The position numbers and the translations under genes were made by a program. From Phoronis australis (taxonomy: Eukaryota; Phoronida; Phoronidae), in assembly GCA_002633005.1 (NCBI GenBank), contig NMRA01000192.1, positions 149,375 to 210,511 of the forward strand: 61,137 nt of DNA, written 5' to 3'. The notes below the pieces were generated by a model that saw nothing but the letters and a program-made list of their open reading frames with translations, did no database searches and was not told where the DNA came from. Every line of letters begins with the position of its first letter. Position 1 is the stretch's first letter. Below, in pieces: positions 22,921-35,125 of this stretch.

Positions 22921-25900
22921 CGTGTCTAAGACATGGACGCAGCGTGCTACAAAGATTTGAAGCCGGGTCACTCGATCCAAACTGATGGTTTCTTGTGTCT
23001 TGAAAAGGATTGCAAAGTTACATGCATCTACGCAATTGGTCAGTGTTTTGAACAAAATGTTGTCCTTTTTTTCCTGTGGTAACGATCTGACAGCATTGGA
23101 TTTGGTCACCTTTTTTGGACTTTTCGGACATTTTTTTCAAAGCAACAAATTTGAGTCTCAGCAAGACGCCCTCCTCGTTGTTTAGCAATATGAAAATGTT
23201 GCCGAAAATTCCCAATGGTACGTTACTTCCTCACGTTGACCCATATTCTGTTGTTTGTAATACTGCCCTTTTAGGCTTTAAGGTCAAGAAATTTGTCGAA
23301 CAGGCTTGAACTTTTCTTTAATTATATACTGTCTCGAATTGATTAAAAACACGGCTGTAGTTTCTATTGTACAGGTTGATATACACTTCCTCATACTCTC
23401 TATACAATTTCCGATCTTCCGGTGTGTAGTTGTAAAGCAAATTTGCTAATCGACATTACAAATAAACGAGTTAAAACAGTAGCTATATCTCGAAAGCACA
23501 TGTCTCATCCTCAGGTAAAATGAGTGTCTTAGTCCTCAGTTCCATGAACAGCGTTGCATTGGACACACGGTATGCTCTCTCTTCCGACGGTTGTGCATGC
23601 TTTTGCAGGACGGAGCCATTCAAGACCAGTTTTACATCAACATAACCAGAAATAACTGGAGAAGAAATAGCCGACAATACCACTATCCGCGATGTAGAAA
23701 GTGACACATTACGGTTAAAGATTGTGGAGTCTCTGTTAATCAGCCATGAAAAAACTACGCAGTTCCTAGACTACAAAATGTACGGTTTGTTTAAGCTGCT
23801 ATAAATCCAATCTCTGTCAAAAAACTACTTTTATTTAGACCCGCCACGTACCATTGGTCTCTGGGCTTGGGACAAATTGACATTTCGTTATTGCCTGAGG
23901 CCGGACTAAATAAACTCGCTTGACCCGGCGGGTCATTGTGCACCGAACACAGCCTCAAACAACAAAATATCAGTTCATCCAAGTTCATCTCTTCAAATCT
24001 GACTAAGCAACAAATTAAGACGAGACAGTTATTTAACATTTTTATCAGAAGGCAGTTTCATAGCAGGTATAAGGAATTTAACCCGAAGGAAATTTGGAAG
24101 TCAAAAAAAAACCATACTGCGGAAAATTCTGAAAACTACACTTGTGTTTGGATATTCGACCCACTTTCTTTGGGGTTAAGGGTAGCGTTCAAAAGTTAGG
24201 AGTGCTGAGCCTCGCCAAACAAACACTCGACAAAAATAAAATGGCTACTACCTGGTCTGAAATACGTCAAATGCGTCCGAAAATGCGAAGGCGCCACCAT
24301 CTCCTATGAGAGAACTCCGAAGATGAAGAGGAAAACGAAAAAATGACACAAGGAGGCACAGCACTGATCTGATCACTCCTAAAGTCGGCGTCATCTGGTG
24401 TCACCTTCATAGAAATACACTCACCAAATTTCGCAAAGATCCTGCAATGGGTATAACAGATACTGCCGCGGAGATAACAACTACAATCACGGGGCGCCAA
24501 AGTCGTCAGAGCAGTCCGGAAATTAACGTCAGCAGTACTCATCTGAGTAGGATCACGTCTAGGTATTTTCGTTATTACCCTTTGGTCAGTTTTGCAGGTA
24601 AAGAAGCGAACGCCAAAAACATGAGACTCAAACTTAATAGAAATGACTTCAAGCGGCGCGAAATACGTCGTATACATCCAAAGTTGGAAGACCTCGCCGC
24701 CTCCTCTGTAGAAAGCCATTTGCAAATTTCATGGAAAGCCGCCAAGGAACTCAAAAATCCAGGCAATTGCTACTAGGAGGTACAACGATAGTCGGATGCG
24801 CTGTCACGGTCATAAGAAGATTGAAAGATACAGCTTTTAAGGTCGGCTGGACGGACAGACGCCAGACAGACGGGCGGAAGAACGTCGGACGCCGGACAGA
24901 GATGACGCCAATATGTCATCACATATCAGTATGTGGGCACATAAAATATTATATCGAATTCTGAGATTTTTTCCTCTGATAATTTTAGTTGGCAACTTGA
25001 AATTACGTCAACAGAAACAAAGATATGCTTGCAACATTCCAATTGTTATTTGTCTGACTGAGACACTGGATAAGACAATCTCGTTTTGTTGTATTTTCTT
25101 TCCCGTATTATGGAGTTACAATCTCTTATAATGCTACTTTCTATTCCTGGGACGACTCAGTCGATTCCTCTTTGGCACCGGATTGGCAATGACAATGAGA
25201 TACTATAATAATATACAATTGTGCTATTCGTGTCATTTTTCTTATCAGAACGTACGCCCGTATGAATCCACTTACAATAGCCGCGCCATACTGACATTCA
25301 CTTAAATCCGCCAGACGGCGATCAGGTCTTTGGTGGACAGGCATTCACTAGTGCACTACACACTCCATGTAATGCGGACTTGAAATTTCAACCTACTGTA
25401 TGATTAACAGCGTTTTAACACCTTTCCTGCTATCATACTGCCGGAAAATTTCCAAGTTTGCGGTGAGATGTGCCAATGCAGTACGCAAAAAGGCAAACAT
25501 TTGAAATATCAATTGTTGAGCCAGGCCGTCCTGCTCCACACATTTCCCACTGCGAAGATGTATCCGCGACAAAGGTCAGTGGCTGCTTCTGATAAAGTGG
25601 GAGAATTTCGATCCCAGCCGTTGTCAAGAAGTTCAATTAAATTAGTGAACTTGAACTAATCAAACAATTGGAGGGGCTGACAGTAGAATTTATTCCTCTG
25701 CTATATATTTATGAACAATAGAGACTACGTAGTAAGTGAATTTCTGTTCACTAAATCTGAGTCGAATCAACCGGAAGTCACTTTCTTGCTCTCATTACGC
25801 TAGAGAGCGCCGATATGAAAATTCCCCTATTCATTCAGCTTGTGTCTACAGGAAGAGTACCTTTCTGTCTGAACACTAACCTAGTGTATAAACAGTTCAT

Positions 25901-25955
25901 TTTAAGCAATACGATGAACAGTCTAAACACGTAAAGATATATTAAAAACTACAAA
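22921..25955. other. Intergenic, no supported gene
   Basis: Open frames exist, such as 23483-23707 minus (74 residues) and 24447-24776 plus (109 residues), but no domain, splice context or conserved motif was recognised. About 24836-24905 is rich in GACGGACAGACG-like repeats, common in interspersed repeats. Confidence 0.45.
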
Positions 25956-27147
25956 ACATGATTACAATATCGGCCTCATTCAAAAATTTAAGGATGTGTC
26001 TACTATGAAAAACTCTAAGGAGTACTGGAGAATTGTTAACAAAATAAGAGGCCACTCAGTTAATAACATGTTTCCTCATATCTTTTCTAATGACTTTCAC
26101 AAACAAGTGGATACAACATCGGAAAAATGCACATTATTTTTAAAAAAGACCACATGAATGCGACTAATCAAGACGTTGGTCCCTCAACTATCCTACGAAC
26201 TACTACTGCAGAAGTTGAGAAAACTTCTTGAAGATATCGACGTTAATAAATCAAATGGTTCAGAACTAACAACAAATGAAATGATAAAAATGATAGCTAT
26301 TATCTGTACAGTACCTCTCACAAAACTATTCAACAAAATTCTGTTGTTAGGCCATTATCCTTCCGATTGGAAGTTGGGAATAATGGTACCACTTCACAAG
26401 AAGGACTGCAAGTCAGAAGTGTCAAATTATCGCACCACCACACTTTTAACACCTTCTCCAAAATTCTAGAAAAGATTATATTTAGAAAATTCCTTGGATA
26501 TTTAAACTCACACGATGTCATATACCCACTGCAATTTGGCTTTCTATCAGGAAAAAGTGCAACTTCCCAACTTATTATCCATGTAATACATTTACAGTTT
26601 GAAAATAACAATAATGTCAGGTCTGTTTTTCTCGACTTAGCCTCTGCCTTCGACATCATCCCACATGACCTATCCTGTACTCCGCATCTACAGAGCGCGA
26701 GTTGATGGCGTGTATTCAATGTCGTCTCCTCCGGGTTACGCGAACGTGGGTTTGCCCCAGGGCAGTGTTCTTGGTTCATTACTTTTTCTTCTATACATCA
26801 ATGATCTTCCCGACAATGTCTCATGTAAAACCTATCCATACGCAGATGGCACATCTTTATTTCTTCCTTTCCCAATGACAATCCACAACAATCTGTGAGA
26901 TTACAGAAATCTCTCTATGAATGCTCACTGTCGTGATCTAGTTGATAAGATTCAAAACTTGTTGAATACAATCAAACTTGTATCAAGACACATAAACAAA
27001 ATACACCTGGAAGTTTTGTTCAATGCATTTGTCCTACCCCACTTTCACTATGGATACATTATCTATCAATCCGCTGGCATTGGTGTTCTATTCCAGTTAG
27101 ATCGTTTGCTGCCGTATCAGGCTGCACTTTCAATCTCAGGATCATTT
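25956..27147 (+). mobile_element. Non-LTR retrotransposon RT fragment, copy A (defective)
   Basis: Pieces in different frames make a non-LTR reverse transcriptase of jockey/CR1-like type. An upstream spacer region includes EYWRIVNKIRG (about 26015). The N-terminal RT part is EKLLEDIDVNKSNGSE and MVPLHKKDCKSEVSNYR. Motif A is FLDLASAFD (about 26629), motif [12 protein letters not shown] (about 26757) and motif C YADGT (26839), where the usual second Asp is Gly. The thumb region is about 26917-27147. Roughly 30-40 residues expected between motifs A and B are missing. It is therefore catalytically dead. Confidence 0.85.
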
Positions 27148-27408
27148 AAAGTGTAATTTGCAAGGTCCAAGTATGTTAAATTGCAATAATATCTTCAAGG
27201 TATTGCTATTTGGATGTATTTTATTCAAATCATCGTATTATTGTATCTTTAGTTATTTTAAAAAAGCGAAAATAAGAAAATGCGCGAAAAGTTGACCTTT
27301 GACACCGTGACATGGTGTTGGGGAACACAAACCAGATCATATCCCACAATGCAGTTCACTACTATTATATCACAGTACACGAAGAACAAAGACCGTTCAA
27401 CCTTGGCG

Positions 27409-27660
27409 TGTTTTAGCCATGGTGCATTGGTGTGTGTGTGCTATTTTAACACCACCCGGGTGGAAGGCATAAGCCCATTTAAATTCTAAAAAGACAAACA
27501 TCTGGCTGCGTACTGGCAGGTTTTCGTGTGCTCTGCTCGTCTTTTGAAAATGACTGTCGAGTCAGCCATCTGTCGGAGCCGAAATATGCTCCGACCATTT
27601 TGAGGACGGCTGCTTTGACGACAAACACATCATAAAGGTTGAAGCTGGTCTTATAAAAAA
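27409..27660 (+). pseudogene. Broken THAP zinc-finger exon
   Basis: Reads like a THAP DNA-binding domain. CVCYFNTTRVEGISPFKF is followed by an in-frame stop (27487-27489), then KDKHLAAYWQVFV in the same frame. After a frame change comes EICSDHFEDGCFDDKHI (about 27580-27630), containing the THAP C..HF core. The piece ends exactly at a good splice donor (GTAAGT at 27661). THAP domains occur in host regulators and in P-element-like transposases; which this was cannot be told. The stop and frameshift make it a relic. Confidence 0.6.
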
Positions 27661-27862
27661 GTAAGTTACCTTGAGAATTTTGATGCCTAATAATTCATGA
27701 CGCTTTCGCAGTGCCTGAACAATAACAATCTTTTTTCACAATCACCGTAGTTCTCAAGTGTTTAAAATCTGTTGCTTTTTCCGTAAAAGATTTAGTTATT
27801 AATGATCAGTAAAACTAAAAGTCACAACAAATAAAGCTGATCTCAAAAGATGCATGTATTTN

Positions 27863-28830
27863 GGAAGTTGGGAATAATGGTACCACTTCACAAGAAGGAC
27901 TGCAAGTCAGAAGTGTCAAATTATCGCACCACCACACTTCTAACACCTTCTCCAAAATTCTAGAAAAGATTATATTTAGAAAATTCCTTGGACATTTAAA
28001 CTCACACGATGCCATATACCCACTGCAATTTGGATTTCTATCAGGAAAAAGTGCAACTTCCCAACTTATTATCCATGTAATACATTTACAGTTTGAAAAT
28101 AACAATAATGTCAGGTCTGTTTTCCTCGACTTAGTAGCCTCTGCCTTCGTCATCATCCCACTTGACCTATCCTGTACTCCGCATCTACAGAGCGCGAGTT
28201 GATAGCGTGTATTCAATGTCGTCTCCTCCGGGTTACGCGAACGTGGGTGTGCCCCAGGGCAGTGTTCTTGGCTCATTACTTTTTCTTCTATACATCAATG
28301 ATCTTCCCGACAATATCTCATGTAAAACCTATCCATACGCAGATGGCACATCTTTATTTCTTCCTTTCCCCAATGACAATCCACAACAATAAGTGAGATT
28401 ACAGAAATCTCTCTATGAATGCTCACTGTCGTGATCTAGTTGATAAGATTCAAAACTTGTTGAATACAATGAAACTTGTATCAAGACACCTAAACAAAAT
28501 ACACCTGGAAGTTTTGTTCAATGCATTTGTCCTACCCCAGTTTGACTATGGATACATTATCTATCAATCCGCTGGCATTGGTGTTCTATTCCAGTTAGAT
28601 CGTTTGCTGCCGTATCAGGCTGCACTTTCAATCTCAGGATAATTTAAAGGTTCAGATAAAAAGGTTCTCAATAGCTTGAATTGGTCTACACGTTCTCAAA
28701 GTATGAAACTACACTTAACCATGTACACATTCAACGCTCTCAATAACACAAAAACAATGCGTCTAATAAGCTTATATTTAACGAATATGAAAGAGAATGC
28801 AGGAGGCCTGGCCTGATGAATATCTTACTT
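27863..28830 (+). mobile_element. Non-LTR retrotransposon RT fragment, copy B (defective)
   Basis: Nearly identical to 26369-27147. It shares the same internal loss between motifs A and B and the same YADGT form of motif C, and it extends further 3' (KVLNSLNWSTRSQSMKLHL, about 28660-28720). It begins directly after a single N at 27862. It could be a real second copy or an unmerged contig/allele. Confidence 0.8.
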
Positions 28831-28863
28831 TCACTATCACCCCGTCACACTCCAGGGCCACTC

Positions 28864-29718
28864 CAGTGGCGGATCTAGGATATCACAAGGGGGGGGCCCA
28901 ACATTTTGTCCGGCTGTAAGCATTTGCGCAAACTGAACCACGATTGTAGATGCGCATAGCAGCGAATGGGGAGAGGTCGGGATGGGGGTTTGCCCCCCTC
29001 CCGCCTAGGAAATTTTTCTGTTTTTACCTCTAAAATACAAGCATTTTCCTTGATTCCTGAAGTAATATCCAAGAAAAAAGGAAAAAAGAAAAGAAAAACA
29101 CGGAGAACGTGTCAAACAGGAAAAAATTACAAGTTCCAAAGACTCGAACTCACGACCTGGCGGATAGAGCACGCGTGCGTTACCAATTCACCACCACGAC
29201 TTAACTACTAATCTCATACTAAGAAACCTGCTTGTTTATGGTCCACAGCGTTTGCTCGCGAAACCTACTTCTCTTTGTGATGCTTATTACATGTTTTATA
29301 TTTTGTGCCATCAATTCTTAACAAATTTGTCGTATTTAAAATAGGCTTCAAATGCCCAAAAGACCAAATCCGTTTTTCGTGTTGGCAATAATAACGGCAT
29401 TTTTTGGAAATCGTCTTCTGGTTTGACAAAGAGAATATTGCGAGTTTCTGAGTGATCCACTAAAGCTTCGATTAAAATTCACATCTTACCTGCAGCTTCT
29501 GTTTTTTCATCGTCACTCAGGTTACATTTTCTTTAAAAAATGAAGTAAATTTTCTTCATTGCACAGTGGAACAGACGACGGAAACGGAGTCGTAGTGCGC
29601 AGCGCCACTGCCGGTCGCCTGGGATATCGCGGGAGAGCCTATATACTTAGCCATAGTTCTGTTACGAATGCGCCGCGTTCCGAATCTGACACTTGAAATT
29701 GGATTTGAGCCCCCCCCC
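28864..29718. mobile_element. hAT-like composite element with tRNA-like segment, copy 1
   Basis: Starts with CAGTGGCGGATCTAGG, a hAT-type terminal motif, then a G-run. Matches 49097-49829 over most of its length. On the minus strand it carries a tRNA-like promoter: box B GAGTTCGAGTC (29151-29141) and a box A-like TGGTGAATTGGTAACGC upstream (29193-29177). The last known bases before the N gap are a C-run, consistent with approaching the other G-rich terminus. No transposase is present, so it is non-autonomous. Confidence 0.65.
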
Positions 29719-30273
29719 NNNNNNNNNNNNNNNNNNNNNNNNNNNNNNNNNNNNNNNNNNNNNNNNNNNNNNNNNNNNNNNNNNNNNNNNNNNNNNNNNN
29801 NNNNNNNNNNNNNNNNNNNNNNNNNNNNNNNNNNNNNNNNNNNNNNNNNNNNNNNNNNNNNNNNNNNNNNNNNNNNNNNNNNNNNNNNNNNNNNNNNNNN
29901 NNNNNNNNNNNNNNNNNNNNNNNNNNNNNNNNNNNNNNNNNNNNNNNNNNNNNNNNNNNNNNNNNNNNNNNNNNNNNNNNNNNNNNNNNNNNNNNNNNNN
30001 NNNNNNNNNNNNNNNNNNNNNNNNNNNNNNNNNNNNNNNNNNNNNNNNNNNNNNNNNNNNNNNNNNNNNNNNNNNNNNNNNNNNNNNNNNNNNNNNNNNN
30101 NNNNNNNNNNNNNNNNNNNNNNNNNNNNNNNNNNNNNNNNNNNNNNNNNNNNNNNNNNNNNNNNNNNNNNNNNNNNNNNNNNNNNNNNNNNNNNNNNNNN
30201 NNNNNNNNNNNNNNNNNNNNNNNNNNNNNNNNNNNNNNNNNNNNNNNNNNNNNNNNNNNNNNNNNNNNNNNNN
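29719..30273. other. Assembly gap (555 N)
   Basis: Run of N. Open frames called across it are meaningless. Confidence 0.99.
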
Positions 30274-31310
30274 TCTCTATAGATTACGCTCTAGACTTCT
30301 ACTTAACTACAATTAATTTTCAACAAAGACAGGGACTGAATCCCGTAGTTTGCTAAATAAAGCTAATAACCTTATTAATGGTTCAAGTTAATTCTGTAGA
30401 TACTAATCTTATGCTGCTTCATTCCGTCACATCATTTGTTTATAATAGTCTGTTGTTGTATTGAAGTATTATACACCGGTGACCTAAAGTCGTGAATATA
30501 AGCATAATAAGCAGTTGATTGTCATACTACCCAGTGCCCGTTTGCAACTGCTCATGTGATGTCATGGACATATATCAGCCTTCATAAATATACGTGTTTT
30601 GACAATCTTAATCCTTGTTTGTATCCGTAAGCAGAGTTTTAAAACTGTCGCTGATATCGCCGGCCATTTTGAATGAGGCATGTAGATATCGCAACACTCT
30701 ACAACTTTATGTCCTCACTTGGCCGTTGGCCATTTTTCTTAATGACCACACTTACGTCGATGCAGGGTCACCAACCTTGAAATGCAATAACGTCACTGTT
30801 CTTCTTCACGAATTTAATTTCTAACGTTTTCAGTAACATCACGGCAGTCAAGTAACTGACTTGCTGTGAACCTGCAGTGGAACTCACGTGCAGAGTAATG
30901 GCGGAAGGCTATACGACTTTCAGGGCCAGAATTCGGAAACTTGACCATCAACTAGAAGAAGATTGCAAGGATTAAACATTATTTACACACTTAAATTTTC
31001 TACGACTTCGTATCCGACTATATGAACACAAAAGTCGTGCCGGAGCACATGTAGTAACAGTTACCCATTTATTGAGTGATGCACAAAAACATAATACAGC
31101 AAAGTTCAGCCCGGAAACCGGGCAATAAACACACAATAATAAATGGGAATATTAAATTGTTATCATTATACAAATGAAAAAGAGAAATATGACGTTGACT
31201 TATACCGCCAGAGGTCCTAAAGTCGTGAGTGCCCTAAAGTCGTGAACGATCTTATTTCCTCTTCTGCGCGGTCCTGCGACATCTGGCGTTGAAGTTTCCA
31301 GCGTTCGTCT

Positions 31311-31775
31311 GCTTACGAACGTCAAACGAATACCCGGACGTGTTCGTATTCACACTATGATAACAAACAGTGAGTGAGTGGCTTCTTTTTTCAAATGTAT
31401 CTTAAAAACAGCATATTTCACTAATTCACTTTTTGGGTATTTTTGGGATATATTTTCGAAAATATTTAACGTTCAGATTTACTCAAACACGCGCTCCAGG
31501 GGTAGCTNCCTTTTCAATTTAGCCGGTGGAGCGTGAGACCCCTGAGGTCCCAATCGAGTCCTCACGACAACTTCGCGTTATGTCTTACGAACGTCAAACG
31601 AATACCCGGACGTGTTCGTATTCACAATATGATAACAGACAGTGAGTGAGTGGGTTCTTTTTTCAAATGTATCTTAAAAACAGCATATTTCACTACTTCA
31701 CTTTTTTGTGCACTTTTGGGATACATTTTCGAAAACATTTATCGTTCAGATTTACTCAAACACGCGCTCCAGTAG
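31311..31775. repeat. Direct repeat flanking a single-N join
   Basis: 31311-31500 and about 31582-31775 are near-identical (both contain GAATACCCGGACGTGTTCG and end CACGCGCTCCAG). They lie on either side of the N at 31508. An assembly artefact (unmerged haplotypes) is a strong possibility. Confidence 0.7.
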
Positions 31776-31900
31776 CTTGAACAATGTATCAAAATGTCCC
31801 AGGGTCGATCAAGTTTTGTAAGGCCAAAACAATAAAATACAGAGCGATAATTGATGCTGGGTTCTTAGCGATTTACGTGAGCAACCTCATTGAAAACGTC
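31776..31900. repeat. Repeat fragment, copy 1 (second copy at 36597)
   Basis: About 125 bases from GCTTGAACAATGTATC, almost identical to 36597-36717. The boundaries differ on both sides, so this is a mobile or segmental repeat. Its coding potential is not supported. Confidence 0.7.
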
Positions 31901-32290
31901 TGTGCACATCAAAGTTGGGTGCAAAACATATAACAGTTTATTTCAATTGAAACTGAATTAATAAAACATGCATGCTTATGTCATCTAGAGTAACTGTAAG
32001 CACTGTAGTTGACTGGTGTGGTCATACTTCGTGCATTTCCGTCTAAACGAAACGTTCACGACTTTAGGGCCTCATTCAAAATGGCCGGCGAATATCAGCG
32101 ACTGTTTTAAAACTTTGCTTACGGATACAAACAAAGATTAAGATTGTCAAAACACGTATATTTGTGAAGGCTAATACATGTCCATGACATCACATGAGCA
32201 GTTGCAATCGGACATTGGGTAGTATGACAATCAACTGCTTAGGCCTATTATGCTTATACTGTATTCACGACTTTAGGTCACCGGTGTATA

Positions 32291-33035
32291 CATCCGAAAA
32301 TTTCAGTTGATCCATTCTTGTTTTATTTACCTATATATATTCTACACTATGAGATAGGGAAACGAAAAAGGTCTAAGCGGTTATAACAAAGTCGAAATCC
32401 TTTGACCCGTTTTTATAATGGTAACATCAAACGGTCTCTCGCCTCATCTTAGCTTTCTCAAACAACGTCATTAAAGTCACCTGTCATCTCGTTAGCCAAT
32501 AGTCAGCCAGCTCCTATGAGCTACGAGTTCACAATGTAAATATCAGAGTGACAAGGCCAGTGGTACAAATTCGAATCTGAGGGAATAAGTTCTTTCGAAG
32601 GGCTAAATTTCCGCGCAGTTTCTTTGCCGTAATATTTATGAATGTAAATGTATTCACGCGGTCGCAATTTTGACGTCTGCTGGCAAATATCTTAGAACAA
32701 TTCCAGTAACATACGTTTGTATCAATATAGGCAATTTTAAACTTGTCTGAGTATTAGTTCGCCAACCGAGAGTAGACTCCACCTTAATCAGTAGTCCAAG
32801 CCTTCACAGGGTTCGAAGTCTCTATCTCAAAAGTGCAGAATTTAGTCTTGAATATGACTCTGATCAAATTACTTGTGGCTATGCCAGTGATTATGGGTTC
32901 TCGACTAATTATACGACAATTTGTAAAGTACCTCCACTTAAAGACGCTTTTAACGGGGTTTGCGAATGGGGAATAGCTGCCAGCCAAGTAGCTGTTTGCA
33001 GACTGTCGTCAAAGTATAGCCAGGTACAGCCTTTG
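32291..33035. other. Intergenic, no gene seen
   Basis: AT-rich, without recognisable features. Confidence 0.45.
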
Positions 33036-33790
33036 TACAAAGATGTATACTAAATATACATCTTTGAACCGATGCCGGTAAAAAAGTGGTAAGATAAAAT
33101 CTGACGCAAAATTAGTGTCATTAAAAACTACTGTCTTCCTTGAGAAAACTAAATTATCTAACGTTGTTCGAAAAAAATGGCGTTCTACTGTTATTTTTGT
33201 GGAGCGATATTTAGCGACGGCTTTCGGCGCCATGAAATATTGCGTTACCTACATGCATTGGCCAGTTTCTTATTTCGCGGATTCTTCAATCAATTGTTCT
33301 TCGTTAAAGAAGTTGCGTACACGTCACAAAAAATTATCGAAACTGGTTTCACTTCATTATAAGATTTTAGAATTTTGATACCGAAAAACCGAGTTTCAAA
33401 AGTAATTTTGCTGCTGCCAAGATATCATCTCCCGAGAGATGTCGAATATGTTTAGGAAATGGCGCGTGCGTGCGACACGAGCGTACTGTTTTCGAAACGA
33501 TGACATACTTTTCATTGTTAGAAAAGACGGAGAGTTACGCAAGAAAATGACGTTTAGTGCATTGTTTTTCACTTAAACGGCTGTAACGGGCAAGTTGAGT
33601 GTCGGTTGATTCCCAGATTTTGCATGCACCCCGTCCGGTTTTTAGTTTTACATGTTGATACAAGCTTCACGGTTAGGTGACGAGCAGAACTACCCTGCCT
33701 TTGTGCAATTTCGGGGTCTATGGAAGAAATACACACAGTGGTACCTAGCTGTATTTTGACGATAGTCTTCTTACAGCTAGCTTGCTGGTA
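33036..33790. repeat. Three-copy repeat, copy 1
   Basis: Contains GTAAAAAAGTGGTAAGATAA near its start, AATGGCGTTCTAC, GGCGCCATGAAAT and a minus-strand frame (about 33569-33760) ending MQNLGINRHS. It is directly followed by copy 2 in the same orientation. Confidence 0.75.
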
Positions 33791-33799
33791 GCCTTGATA

Positions 33800-34550
33800 C
33801 AAAGCTGCATATATATAAATATACAGCTTTGCACCGATGCAGGTAAAAAAGTGGTAAGATAAAATCTGACACAAAATTAGCATCATTAAAAACTACGGTC
33901 TTCCTTGAGTAATTTAAATTATCTAACGGTGTTGGCAAAAATGGCGTTCTACCGTTATTCTGCTGCTAAAGTTGTGGAGCGATCTTTAGCGATCGCTTTC
34001 GGCGCCATGAAATTTTGCGTCACCTATTGGCCAGTTTATTTTTCGCCAATTCTTCAATCAACTGTTGTTCTTTCACTAGGTTGCGTACACGTCACAACAA
34101 ATTATTAGAACTGGTTTCACCTCATTAAAAGTTTTTAGAATTTTGGTACCAAAAAATCGAATTTCAGAAGAAATTTTGTTGCTTCCAAGCTATCCTTATC
34201 TCCCGGGAGATGTCGCAAAAATTTAAGAAATGGCGCGTGCGCGTGACACGAGCGTACTGTTTTCAAAACGACGAAATACTTTTCATTGTTAGAAAAGGCG
34301 GAGAGTTACGCAAGAAAATGCCGTTAATTACATTGTTTTTCACTTAAACGGCTGTGACGGGCAAGGTGAGTGTCGGTTGGCTCCCAGATTTTGCATGCAC
34401 ACCGTCCGGTCTTTAGCTTTACATGTTGATGCAAGTTTCACGGCGCGGTGACGAGCAGAACTACCCTGGCTGTGTGCAATTTCGGGGTCTACGGAAGAAA
34501 TACACGCAGTGGGACCTAGCTGTATTTTGACGACAGTCTTCATACAGCTA
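33800..34550. repeat. Three-copy repeat, copy 2
   Basis: Same order of blocks as copy 1. Its minus-strand frame (34543-34340) gives a 67-residue peptide similar to that of copy 1. It faces copy 3 head to head across about 34550-34568, forming a palindrome. Confidence 0.75.
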
Positions 34551-34567
34551 GCTGGCTGGCTAGCTTG

Positions 34568-35125
34568 CTGGCTAAGCTAGGTACCACTGCGTGTATTTCT
34601 TCCGCAGACTCCGAAATTGCACGCAGCCAGGGTAGCTCTGCTCGTCACCTCGCCATGATACTTATATCAACATGTAAAGCTAAAGACCGGACGGGGTGCA
34701 TGCAAAATCTGGGAATCAACCGACACTCACCTTGCGCGTTACAGCCGTTTAAGTGAAAAACAATGTAATTAACGTCATATTCTTGGGTAACTCTCCGCCT
34801 TTTCAAACAATGAAAAGTATGTCATAGTTTTGAAAACAGTACGCTCGTGTCACGCGCACGCGCCATTTCCTAATGTTTTGCGACTTCTCTAGGGAGATGT
34901 TCATATCTTAGCAGCAGCAAAATTTCTTCTGAAATTCAGTTTTGCAGTANCGTGTCACGCGCACGCGCCATTTCCTAATGTTTTGCGACTTCTCTAGGGA
35001 GATGTTCATATCTTAGCAGCAGCAAATTTTCTCCTGAAATTCAGTTTTGCAGTATCAAAAATCTAAAACTTATAATGAAGTGAAACCAGCTCAGATAATT
35101 TGTTGTGACGTGTGCGCAACCTTCT
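34568..35125. repeat. Three-copy repeat, copy 3 (inverted)
   Basis: Reverse orientation to copies 1 and 2. Its plus-strand frame (34565-34756) encodes the same type of peptide. About 100 bases are present twice around the single N at 34950, almost certainly an unmerged contig overlap. Confidence 0.75.

Larger units (their letters stand above)
30470..32290. mobile_element. Foldback element III
   Basis: Arms 30470-30679 and 32069-32290 are inverted copies starting TATACACCGGTGACCTAAAG. Both contain the phrase CCTAAAGTCGTG near their ends. The same phrase occurs twice more in the interior (about 31210-31240). No transposase was seen. A single N at 31508 lies inside, next to a direct repeat, so the interior length is uncertain. 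Confidence 0.75.

Noticed and set aside
24447-24776. 109-residue plus frame
   Set aside because: Overlapping antisense frames of equal length and no motif; looks like repeat DNA.
29668-30316. Two frames of about 205 residues
   Set aside because: Almost wholly N-run.
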